Counted from the stretch's first letter, positions 1-6,449 are shown. The stretch is 7,820 nucleotides of DNA from Rickettsiales bacterium (GCA_947441895.1 CANEUT010000073.1:1-7820); one strand, 5' to 3'. A program made the numbers and translations. The notes: a model not told the origin generated them from the sequence alone.

Positions 1-1315
1 CACGCCTGCCTTCGCTGCCATCAGCGTGAGCACCACGCGCATTGGTCACGGGGTGGACGCATGGTATGTCGGCAATGACAGCGTGCCCGTGGTTGATATG
101 ATGATTAGTTTTGAAGGTGCGGGCAGCATTAGCGACCCTGAAAGCAAAGCCGGGCGCGCCGCTTTTGCCGCCGCTATGTTAACCGAGGGAGCAGGTACGC
201 TTGATTCGGTAAGCTTCGCCCGCACGTTGGAAGAAAACGCCATTACCATGGAAATAAGCGCCAGCGATGATCGGTTGACGATTCATATTCGCTGCTTGCG
301 TGCCAATGTGGTGCGCGCCGGTGAGCTGCTGGCCATGGCGCTGGCGCAGCCGCAATTGGCCGAGGGCGACATGGCCCGCATTCGCGCCCAAATGACATCG
401 GCGCTGACGCAGATGGATGAAAACCCCAACTATCAGGCGGGCCGATTGCTTGCCGCTAAAGCCTTCGCCGGACACCCCTATGCCAACCCGCCTTTTGGCA
501 CCAAAACAAGCGTTGCGCATTTGGGTGCGCAAGATGTGCGTGATTATATGAAGACCTATGTGACGCGCGGCAACGTGCTGATGACGGCGGCGGGCGATGT
601 GAGCGCCGGCTTGTTGAGTGACGTATTGAAAAAGGTGGTGGAAGCGTTGGCCGAAAATGATTCGGGTGCGGTGGCCACCATGCAAACCACCATACAAGGC
701 GGGGGCGAAACATTGCGGCAAACCATGCCCGTGCCGCAGACCACGGTGAATTTTGCTGCACCCGCCATGGCGCGCGATGATAAACATTTTTATGCCATGC
801 ATCTGCTCAATCATATTTTGGGCGGGCATAGTTTATTTTCACGATTGGCCGATGGCTTGCGGCAGCAAAAAGGCTTGGTTTATGGCATTGGCACCAGCCT
901 CGATATGCGGCGCGGGGCCTCGCTTATTTCGGGGTCGCTGGCCACCCGCAATGCCACGGCCGATGCGGCAATTGCTGAAGTGAAAACGGTGCTTGAAAGC
1001 CTGCGGACCAAGGGCGTGACCACGGAAGAATGCAACGATGCCAAAGCCTATGTGCTGGGCTCGTTTCCGCTGCAGCTCGACCGCAGCAAAAATGTCAGCA
1101 GCATTTTGATGATGATGCGTGTTCAGCGGTTGGGAGAAGATTATTTAAGCGAGCGCGAAGCACTGTTTAACAAAGTAAGCTGCGCCGATATTAATGCCGT
1201 GGCCGAACAGTGGCTCGACCCCGCCCGGTTTGTGTTTGCGGTGGTGGGTGGCACGCCAGATATGGCGTCACCCACACTGGCGCCTGCCACTACTAGTAGC
1301 GGTGATGTGCGATGA
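1..1315 (+). CDS. M16-family (insulinase/pitrilysin-like) peptidase homologue, non-catalytic subunit, 5' end missing
   Basis: This gene encodes an M16-type metalloprotease homologue, probably exported to the periplasm. The frame is open to the left edge, and the residues before the GTG at 26 read TPAFAAIS, which looks like the end of a signal peptide; the true start therefore probably lies outside the window and the GTG at 26 is internal. The N-terminal repeat has the M16 beginning (VPVVDMMISFEGAGS), but where active members carry HxxEH this protein reads GRAAFAAAMLTEGAG (152-196), so the zinc ligands and catalytic Glu are absent. The second domain keeps the family motif LRQQKGLVYGIG (within 845-892). 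In bacteria, M16B proteins often occur as a catalytic and a non-catalytic partner encoded side by side, so the active partner is expected just upstream; this is inference. The stop codon overlaps the pgi start (ATGA), suggesting co-translation. The family is clear; the substrate is unknown. Confidence 0.88.
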   Translation, partial: TPAFAAISVSTTRIGHGVDAWYVGNDSVPVVDMMISFEGAGSISDPESKAGRAAFAAAMLTEGAGTLDSVSFARTLEENAITMEISASDDRLTIHIRCLRANVVRAGELLAMALAQPQLAEGDMARIRAQMTSALTQMDENPNYQAGRLLAAKAFAGHPYANPPFGTKTSVAHLGAQDVRDYMKTYVTRGNVLMTAAGDVSAGLLSDVLKKVVEALAENDSGAVATMQTTIQGGGETLRQTMPVPQTTVNFAAPAMARDDKHFYAMHLLNHILGGHSLFSRLADGLRQQKGLVYGIGTSLDMRRGASLISGSLATRNATADAAIAEVKTVLESLRTKGVTTEECNDAKAYVLGSFPLQLDRSKNVSSILMMMRVQRLGEDYLSEREALFNKVSCADINAVAEQWLDPARFVFAVVGGTPDMASPTLAPATTSSGDVR

Positions 1316-2556
1316 CCGGCGCCAGTCAACCATGGCAATGGCATGATGCAGCGCTTTGGCAATCATGCAGCAACGATGCATATAATCGCGCGCAAGAATG
1401 GCAAAAAAATAGCGCGGCGCTTTATAAAAAACTGACGGATGTTGCGGCGGTGCAACCGCTTGTTTCGTTCGCGGGTGATGCGGCCGCCATGCACACCATG
1501 CTGCAGCATGGGCAGCAATTGCAACAGCTCAGCACACGGCTGGTGGTGATTGGCACGGGCGGCGCCAGCCTTGGCGCCCAAGCGTTTTGCCGACTTGCGG
1601 AACGTCCGCGCAGCGTGTTGTTTCTGGAAAATTGTGACCCCGCCACGCTCGATATGTTTTTCCGGTTCGATAAGGCCGCGACCAGCTGGTGCATTATCAG
1701 TAAATCAGGCGAGACGGTGGAAACGCTGGCCGCCGCACTGGCGCTTGTCAGCCATTATGCAGGCGATGCATCGTTGAAAGAGCGCGTGCGTGTCATCACT
1801 GCTGTGCCCACCAGTTCGCTGGGTAAACTGGCGGCACAACAAGGCTGGCCAGTTATTTCTCACCCGGCTGATTTGGGGGGGCGGTTTTCGGTGTTCTCGG
1901 TGGTGGGCATGCTGCCTGCCGCCTTTGCCGGGTTGAATGTTGAATCGATTATCGCCGCGGCTCAAACCACCATGCAACAATTGCTCGCCGCGTCGGATGA
2001 AAGCCTGCTGCGCCATGCGGCATGGTTGGCGGCGAATGCGACTGAAAAACCCATGCATCTGCTGATGGCCTATGCCGACCGGCTGCGACCCGCCACGCAA
2101 TGGTTCAAGCAGCTTTGGGCAGAAAGTTTAGGCAAAGAAGGCAAGGGGTCCACGCCGGTGACCGCCATTGGCGCCATTGATCAGCACAGCCAGCTGCAGC
2201 TGTATCTGGATGGTCCGCGCGACAAACTGGTGACGTTATGGCTGCCGCAAGTGGCTGGCGCTGGCGTGACGCTACCGGATGTGAAGATTGATAGCCTCGC
2301 CTATTTCGCCGGTCACACCATGGGTGATGTGATGCAGGCCACCAGTGAAGCGACCGCTACAACATTAGCTAAAAGCGGGGTGCCGCTGCGCGTGGCGCGT
2401 GGCGCATTAACGCCGGAAAGTCTTGCTAGCTGGTTTGTGCGGCAGATGCTTGAGGTGCTGCTGGTGTCGATTCTGCTTGAGGTGGACCCCTATTCGCAGC
2501 CCGCCGTGGAAGAGGGAAAAATTCTCACCCGCGCCGCACTGGCGAAGCGAGTCTAA
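1312..2556 (+). CDS. pgi: Glucose-6-phosphate isomerase, short form
   Basis: This cytoplasmic enzyme interconverts glucose 6-phosphate and fructose 6-phosphate. The 414-residue protein has the two-SIS-domain motifs in order: TGGASLG near residue 80; the phosphate-binding ISKSGETVET loop (129-138); the signature DLGGRFSVFS (187-196); AESLGKEGKG with the expected catalytic-base Glu at 271; IDQHSQLQLYLDG with the ring-opening His at 292; and DPYSQPAVEEGK near the C terminus, with the conserved Lys at 403 matching the VELGK lysine of classical enzymes. It is much shorter than the E. coli enzyme (about 549 residues), but every key residue is present, so it looks intact and not truncated. The ATG overlaps the stop of the preceding M16 gene as ATGA, and GGTG sits 7 nt upstream as a weak ribosome-binding site. 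The stop codon is also the first part of a 120-bp foldback repeat. Confidence 0.93.
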   Translation: MTGASQPWQWHDAALWQSCSNDAYNRAQEWQKNSAALYKKLTDVAAVQPLVSFAGDAAAMHTMLQHGQQLQQLSTRLVVIGTGGASLGAQAFCRLAERPRSVLFLENCDPATLDMFFRFDKAATSWCIISKSGETVETLAAALALVSHYAGDASLKERVRVITAVPTSSLGKLAAQQGWPVISHPADLGGRFSVFSVVGMLPAAFAGLNVESIIAAAQTTMQQLLAASDESLLRHAAWLAANATEKPMHLLMAYADRLRPATQWFKQLWAESLGKEGKGSTPVTAIGAIDQHSQLQLYLDGPRDKLVTLWLPQVAGAGVTLPDVKIDSLAYFAGHTMGDVMQATSEATATTLAKSGVPLRVARGALTPESLASWFVRQMLEVLLVSILLEVDPYSQPAVEEGKILTRAALAKRV

Positions 2557-2674
2557 AAATGATTTCTACGGTCGATTGCGTTGTCGTTCTTGTGCTCAGT
2601 CGGTTACGTAGCGCTGCTACGCGCTCTCCCTGCGCGCAAAAACTCCTAGCACTCGCCTCGTATAAATCATTTTT
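2555..2674 (+). repeat. 120-bp foldback repeat, copy 1 (pgi-mutL gap)
   Basis: This element fills nearly all of the pgi-mutL gap and begins inside the pgi stop codon. The outer arms AAAAATGATTT (2555-2565) and AAATCATTTTT (2664-2674) are exact reverse complements, and pairing continues inward to 15 of 17 positions. A middle stem pairs 2586-2595 with 2634-2643 (8 Watson-Crick pairs, one G-T pair, one mismatch). An inner hairpin is CGTAGC (2607-2612), loop GCT, GCTACG (2616-2621). The core from about 2573 to 2651 is repeated at 4496-4575 with about 82% identity. The right arm ends in T5GT3, so a transcription-terminator role is possible, but mutL starts only 18 nt later and would then need a promoter within or after the element; TATAAA at 2661 is a weak -10-like string without a convincing -35. 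A structured RNA or a small non-autonomous mobile repeat are alternatives. Confidence 0.85.
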
Positions 2675-2692
2675 GTTTAGTGGATTTTGCCA

Positions 2693-4480
2693 ATGAGCAT
2701 CCGCCGACTTCCCACCACGCTGGTGAACCAGATTGCCGCCGGTGAGGTGATTGAGCGCCCGGCCTCGGTGGTGAAAGAGCTGGTGGAAAACGCGATTGAT
2801 GCGGGCGCGAATGATATTGATGTGGCGCTGGAACTTGGCGGCACCGCCCTCATTCGCGTGAAAGATAATGGCCGTGGCATGACACGCGACGAGCTGCCGC
2901 TGGCGCTGGAACGCCATGCCACCAGCAAGCTGCCCGATGATGATTTGCTCGCCATTCACTTTCTGGGTTTTCGCGGTGAGGCCCTGCCATCCATCGGCTC
3001 CATCGCCCGGCTTTCCATCACCAGCCGCGCGCGGGGGAGCGATGAATCATGGAATATTAAGGTAGAGGCGGGTGAAATGTCGCCGCTGACACCCGCCGCC
3101 CTTTCCGAAGGCACCGTCATCGAAGTGCGCGATTTATTTTACGCCATTCCCGCCCGCCTGAAATTTTTGAAAAGCGCACGCACGGAAATTTCCAATGTGG
3201 TGGATATTATCGAGCGCCTTGCCATGGCGCATCCCGATATTCGTTTTCGTTTAAGCCATGATGGGCGCAACGTGCGCGATTTTCCCGCCCTCAGCAATGA
3301 CTGGGTGAGCGCGGCGCCGCAACGGCTCGAGAAAATTCTGGGTGGTGGTTTTGCCGTGAATACCGCGGTGGTGGATGCCGAACGCGAGGGCATTCGCATC
3401 ACCGGTTTTGCGGGCCTGCCCACGTTTCATCGCAGCACCTCTCAGGCGCAATATTTGTTTGTGAATCGCAGGCCCGTACGTGACCGGTTGCTGCTGGGCG
3501 TCATCCGGGCGGCGTATCAAGATTATCTGGCGCGCGACCGCCACCCCGTGGCCGTGCTGTTTCTCGACGTGCCCACCGAACAGGTAGATGTGAATGTGCA
3601 CCCCGCCAAATCGGAAGTGCGCTTCCGCGATAGCCAGCTGGTGCGCGGGCTGATTTTGCATGGGCTTCGAAACGCCATCGGCACCACCAGCCAGCGTGCA
3701 TCCACCACGGTGGCGGATCAGGCGCTCGCTGCGTTCACGCCCAATTATGGTGTTGCTCAGTCGCAGCCGCATTTGTGGTATCCGCCTGCTGCAAGTGGAG
3801 TTGCGGCTGCTCCCGCCGCCCCCGCATGGGGACGTGATTACCTGCCGCCACAACATGCAGCGGCGGCACCGGTAGCGGCGCAGGTGCAGACACTCAGCGA
3901 GGCTCCGCTTGGCGCGGCGGTGGCGCAGCTTCACCATACTTATATTGTTTCGCAAACACGCGATGGTCTGGTGATTGTCGATCAGCACGCGGCGCATGAG
4001 CGCATTATGTATGAAAAATTCAAAGCCGATATGGCGGCGCACGGCGTGGCGCGGCAAATGCTGCTGCTGCCCGAAGTGGTGGAGCTGACCGATGCGCAAT
4101 CCGCCCGATTGCTGGCCCGCGCCGCTGAATGGGCGAGCCTTGGGCTGGTGATGGAAGGGTTCGGCGAAAGCACCGTGTTGGTGCGCGAGGTGCCATCCAT
4201 GTTGGGTGATAGTGATGTGCAAGGGCTGGTGCGCGACTTGGCGGATGATTTAAGTTTATATGAAGATGGGCTGGCCCTGGCCGACCGTTTGGAAGCGATT
4301 TTAAGCACCATGGCCTGCCATGGCAGTGTGCGCGCCGGACGACCCCTCAACCTTGCGGAAATGAATGCCCTGCTGCGCCAAATGGAAGCCACACCCTTCA
4401 GTGGCCAATGCAACCATGGGCGACCGACTTACGTGTCGCTCGCGAAGAGTGATGTGGAGAAGCTGTTTGGGCGACGTTAA
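2693..4480 (+). CDS. mutL: DNA mismatch repair protein MutL, endonuclease type
   Basis: MutL links mismatch recognition by MutS to strand incision and excision. The 595-residue protein has the N-terminal GHKL ATPase with ELVENAIDAGA (residues 29-39), DNGRGM (58-63) and GFRGEALPS (92-100), an Ala/Pro-rich linker (about 335-400), and a C-terminal dimerisation domain. That domain carries DQHAAHERIMYE (430-441), an exact match to the DQHA(x)2E(x)4E endonuclease motif, plus ACHGSVRAG (from 541), QCNHGRP (from 572) and QMLLLP (455-460), which resembles the beta-clamp-binding QxxLxP motif. By family knowledge it should nick DNA itself and not rely on MutH. I chose the ATG at 2693: it gives the usual MSIRRLP start and has AGTGGA 8 nt upstream, whereas an in-frame TTG at 2687 would leave almost no spacing. 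It lies between two copies of the 120-bp repeat and converges with purH. Confidence 0.96.
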   Translation: MSIRRLPTTLVNQIAAGEVIERPASVVKELVENAIDAGANDIDVALELGGTALIRVKDNGRGMTRDELPLALERHATSKLPDDDLLAIHFLGFRGEALPSIGSIARLSITSRARGSDESWNIKVEAGEMSPLTPAALSEGTVIEVRDLFYAIPARLKFLKSARTEISNVVDIIERLAMAHPDIRFRLSHDGRNVRDFPALSNDWVSAAPQRLEKILGGGFAVNTAVVDAEREGIRITGFAGLPTFHRSTSQAQYLFVNRRPVRDRLLLGVIRAAYQDYLARDRHPVAVLFLDVPTEQVDVNVHPAKSEVRFRDSQLVRGLILHGLRNAIGTTSQRASTTVADQALAAFTPNYGVAQSQPHLWYPPAASGVAAAPAAPAWGRDYLPPQHAAAAPVAAQVQTLSEAPLGAAVAQLHHTYIVSQTRDGLVIVDQHAAHERIMYEKFKADMAAHGVARQMLLLPEVVELTDAQSARLLARAAEWASLGLVMEGFGESTVLVREVPSMLGDSDVQGLVRDLADDLSLYEDGLALADRLEAILSTMACHGSVRAGRPLNLAEMNALLRQMEATPFSGQCNHGRPTYVSLAKSDVEKLFGRR

Positions 4481-4598
4481 GCCGCATGAAAATGGCGATC
4501 TGCGTTGTCATTGGCGTGCTCGGGCGATTACGTAGCGCTGTTACGCGCACTTCCTGCGCGCGCCAACTCCTAGCATCTCATCCATTTTGCTGCGGCTT
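4479..4598 (+). repeat. 120-bp foldback repeat, copy 2 (after mutL)
   Basis: This is the second copy, the same length as copy 1, again starting inside the upstream stop codon, here that of mutL. The outer arms are 4479-4495 (AAGCCGCATGAAAATGG) and 4582-4598, whose reverse complement is AAGCCGCAGCAAAATGG; 15 of 17 positions match. They are unrelated in sequence to the copy 1 arms. The core 4496-4575 aligns to copy 1 and includes the shared strings TTACGTAGCGCTG and AACTCCTAGCA. The middle stem pairs 4511-4519 with 4558-4566, and an inner hairpin is CGTAGC (4532-4537), loop GCT, GTTACG. The element lies between convergent genes, where terminators are common, but no strong T-run follows the right arm on the + strand. 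Confidence 0.85.
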
Positions 4599-4612
4599 GA
4601 AAAAGCAAACTA

Positions 4613-4650
4613 CAAAGTCGGAGCGAAACCACGATTTCGCGTAGGCTTTG
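4613..4650. repeat. Small hairpin in the mutL-purH convergent gap
   Basis: CAAAG (4613-4617) pairs with CTTTG (4646-4650), and inside it GCGAAA (4623-4628) pairs exactly with TTTCGC (4635-4640) around a 6-nt loop; 3 unpaired positions on each side interrupt the stem. The pattern CAAAGT, then GAGCGAA, then CTTTGA recurs in the next hairpin (4663-4703), so the two may be related. No function can be read from the sequence. Together with the 120-bp repeat and the next hairpin it occupies almost the whole 226-bp gap; no small gene or promoter was recognised there. Confidence 0.55.
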
Positions 4651-4662
4651 ACAATGTTCTTT

Positions 4663-4703
4663 CACATCAAAGTACACTGAGCGAAGCGAGGGACTTTGAT
4701 GTG
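4663..4703 (-). repeat. Hairpin immediately downstream of purH
   Basis: CACATCAAAGT (4663-4673) and ACTTTGATGTG (4693-4703) are exact reverse complements around a 19-nt segment containing GAGCGAAGCGAGG. On the purH (-) strand the stem begins 3 nt after the TAG stop codon. The position fits a transcript 3'-end structure, but the distal arm is followed by AAAGAAC and no T-tract, so it is not a standard Rho-independent terminator. It copies the layout of the two 120-bp elements: unique outer arms starting at a stop codon around a GC-rich core. Confidence 0.65.
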
Positions 4704-4706
4704 TGT

Positions 4707-6449
4707 CTAATGCTTGAAGTGGCGTGATCCCGTGAACAGCATGGCCATGTTGTGCTTCTTGGCTGCTTCAATAACCTCAGGGTCACGCATCGATCCACCG
4801 GGTTGAATCACCAGCGCAATGCCCGCTTCAGCGGCCAGTTCCACGTTATCAGCAAAGGGGAAGAATGCGTCGGAAGCCAGCACGGCACCTTTCGGGTCAT
4901 GCCCGTGGGCGCGCGCTTTTTCAATGGCGATGCGCACGGAATCAACCCGGCTCATCTGCCCCGCGCCCACGCCAATCGTCGCGCCGTTTTTCACCAGCAC
5001 AATGGCGTTTGATTTCACAAATTTCACCACGTTCCATGCCAGTGCGGCATCGGCCATCAGTGCGGCAGTGGGCGAGTCACCCGTTACCAGTTGCCAGTCT
5101 TTTTTGTCATCCTGAGCCGACGGCGAAGGATCCCGAGCGGGATTCTTCGGCTGCGCCTCAGAATGACAGGAATCCTGCTGCTGCACCAAATAACCACCAC
5201 TGATGGCGTGAATCATCCACCCGCTGAGTGGGGATTGATGGTGTTCAGGCGCGGCCACCAGCAGGCGCAGGTTCTTTTTCGCCGCCAGTTTTTCGCGCGC
5301 TTCATCACTGAAGCTTGGTGCAACAATCACCTCAAGGAATAGGCTGCCGATGGCGGCAACCAGCGCCGCATCTACCTCGCGGTTGACGGCCAGAATGCCG
5401 CCGAAGGCGCTCACAGGATCGCTCGCCAAAGCCTTGGTGAAGGCGGTGGTGATGGAAGCATCGGTGGCGACGCCGCAGGGGTTGGCGTGCTTAATGAGCA
5501 CTGCTACCGCAGGGAGAAGATCCCCCTGCGCACCTTCGGTGCTGACCCCCTCGCTACGCGGCTCGCCTTCGGCTACGCACCCCATACAGCTAGCAATCTG
5601 CCACGCCGCATCGGCATCGGCCAGGTTGTTATAGCTGAGCTCTTTACCTTGCAATTGCTGGGCGTGAGCAATGCCGCCCTTGCCATCGAGCCGCTGATAG
5701 AGCGCGGCGGCCTGATGCGGGTTTTCGCCATAGCGCAGCGTTTGGCCAAGCGATGCATCGAGCAGGTAAGGTGGGAAGGTATTTTTTAGTTGCTCCGCCA
5801 GATCGCCTGCTGGCGATGGCTGCGCTCCGCTGTGCGGGCTGTAGGCACGCTCGCCCGGCTCGCTTGCGATGGCTTCCGTTAGCCAGCTGGAAATCAGCGT
5901 GTCATAGCTGGCGCAGCGGGCGAAGGCCTTGGCGGCAAACCGGCGACGTGCTGCTGCGGTGATTTCATTGTTGTTTGCGCGCATGATGGATTCAATTTCG
6001 GCGTAGTCGGCCACATCCACAATCACCGTCACGCTTTCGTGATTTTTGGCGGCGGCGCGAATCATGGCCGGGCCACCAATGTCGATATTTTCCACCAGCG
6101 TATCGTAGTCATCGGTCTTGTTCAGCGTAGTCTCAAACGGATAGAGATTCACTACCAAAAGATCGATCATTTCAATATGATGATCGGCGGCGGACTTCAT
6201 ATGTTCACCGTCGGTGCGACGGGCGAGCAGGCCGCCATGCACCAGCGGATGCAGGGTTTTTACGCGACCATCCATCATTTCGGGGAAGCCGGTCAGCTCG
6301 GCCACATCGCGCACGGGGAGGTTGTTTTTGCGCAGCAAATCAGCCGTGCCGCCGGTCGATACCAGCTCGACCTTTTGGCTGATGAGGAACTGAGCAAACT
6401 CGAGCAGGCCGGTTTTGTCGGATACGGAAATGAGGGCGCGGCGGATCAT
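4707..6449 (-). CDS. purH: Bifunctional AICAR formyltransferase / IMP cyclohydrolase with three insertions
   Basis: PurH catalyses the last two steps of IMP synthesis in the cytoplasm: formylation of AICAR with 10-formyl-tetrahydrofolate, then ring closure to IMP. The N-terminal cyclohydrolase (MGS-like) domain shows ALISVSDKTG, STGGT and GRVKTLHPLVHGG (residues 61-73, with the conserved Lys 64). The transferase domain shows LRYGENPHQ (238-246), KHANPCGVA (320-328, with the catalytic Lys-His pair), DPVSAFGG, KSNAIV (479-484) and GAGQMSR (495-501). The protein is 580 residues against about 529 in E. coli; the excess falls at about 195-216, 290-312 and 428-448, all outside these motifs and in expected linkers or loops. 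The start ATG is preceded by GAGG with 7-nt spacing and overlaps the upstream stop as ATGA, indicating translational coupling. All key residues are present, so it is probably functional despite the insertions. Confidence 0.96.
   Translation of the reverse strand: MIRRALISVSDKTGLLEFAQFLISQKVELVSTGGTADLLRKNNLPVRDVAELTGFPEMMDGRVKTLHPLVHGGLLARRTDGEHMKSAADHHIEMIDLLVVNLYPFETTLNKTDDYDTLVENIDIGGPAMIRAAAKNHESVTVIVDVADYAEIESIMRANNNEITAAARRRFAAKAFARCASYDTLISSWLTEAIASEPGERAYSPHSGAQPSPAGDLAEQLKNTFPPYLLDASLGQTLRYGENPHQAAALYQRLDGKGGIAHAQQLQGKELSYNNLADADAAWQIASCMGCVAEGEPRSEGVSTEGAQGDLLPAVAVLIKHANPCGVATDASITTAFTKALASDPVSAFGGILAVNREVDAALVAAIGSLFLEVIVAPSFSDEAREKLAAKKNLRLLVAAPEHHQSPLSGWMIHAISGGYLVQQQDSCHSEAQPKNPARDPSPSAQDDKKDWQLVTGDSPTAALMADAALAWNVVKFVKSNAIVLVKNGATIGVGAGQMSRVDSVRIAIEKARAHGHDPKGAVLASDAFFPFADNVELAAEAGIALVIQPGGSMRDPEVIEAAKKHNMAMLFTGSRHFKH
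5105..5168 (-). repeat. 64-bp palindromic element inside purH (residues 428-448)
   Basis: The sequence from TGTCAT (5105) to ATGACA (5168) is a near-palindrome: by hand, 25 of 32 positions of one arm match the reverse complement of the other, including CTGAG/CTCAG, CGAAG/CTTCG and ATCCCG/CGGGAT blocks. It is read through in frame as a hydrophilic segment (CHSEAQPKNPARDPSPS and onward). It sits between GGYLVQQQ and DWQLVTGDS, a variable loop in PurH, where the E. coli protein has only a short connection. The TGTCATTCTGAG-type ends resemble short palindromic repeats dispersed in many bacterial genomes. That it is a mobile insertion is inferred from the palindrome and the extra length. Confidence 0.8.
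5514..5582 (-). repeat. Second in-frame insertion in purH (residues about 290-312)
   Basis: About 23 codons separate the helix ending AAWQIASCM from the strand PAVAVLIKHANPCG, where E. coli PurH passes almost directly from one to the other. The DNA is packed with small inverted repeats: CGCAGGGAG (5508-5516) with CCCCCTGCG (5522-5530), GCACC-TTC-GGTGC (5530-5542) and GCC-TTC-GGC (5565-5573), plus a direct repeat of GCTACGC. The encoded stretch CVAEGEPRSEGVSTEGAQGD is hydrophilic and low in complexity. It is not the same sequence as the 64-bp palindrome. Boundaries are approximate, set by alignment from memory of the E. coli protein. Confidence 0.6.
5802..5867 (-). repeat. Probable third in-frame insertion in purH (residues about 195-216)
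   Basis: The linker between the cyclohydrolase and formyltransferase domains is about 17 residues longer than in E. coli. The extra part reads ASEPGERAYSPHSGAQPS and onward. It contains the perfect hairpin ATCGCC-TGCT-GGCGAT (5802-5817), and a 9-bp direct repeat GCGATGGCT lies at 5813-5821 and 5866-5874. Linkers vary in length between PurH proteins, so this could be ordinary divergence; support is weaker than for the other two insertions. Confidence 0.45.

Noticed and set aside
26..28. GTG at 26 as the true start of the M16 gene
   Set aside because: The frame is open to the window edge with a signal-peptide-like end before it, and no Shine-Dalgarno sequence is seen upstream of the GTG.
2687..2692. 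TTG at 2687 as the mutL start
   Set aside because: It adds only two residues (MP) before the usual MSIRRLP start and would leave almost no gap to the likely ribosome-binding site AGTGGA at 2679-2684.
3251..4222. Long open frame (323 codons) on the - strand opposite mutL
   Set aside because: It is rich in His, Arg and Gln, lacks any recognisable motif, and lies fully within mutL, whose motifs are unambiguous; a typical shadow frame in GC-rich DNA.
2555..4598. CRISPR repeats or a transposon pair flanking mutL
   Set aside because: There are only two copies about 1.9 kb apart, with no regular spacers, no transposase and no target duplications at the ends.
4663..4703. Canonical Rho-independent terminator for purH
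   Set aside because: The stem is good and well placed, but no T-tract follows on the purH strand, so it is listed as a hairpin repeat only.
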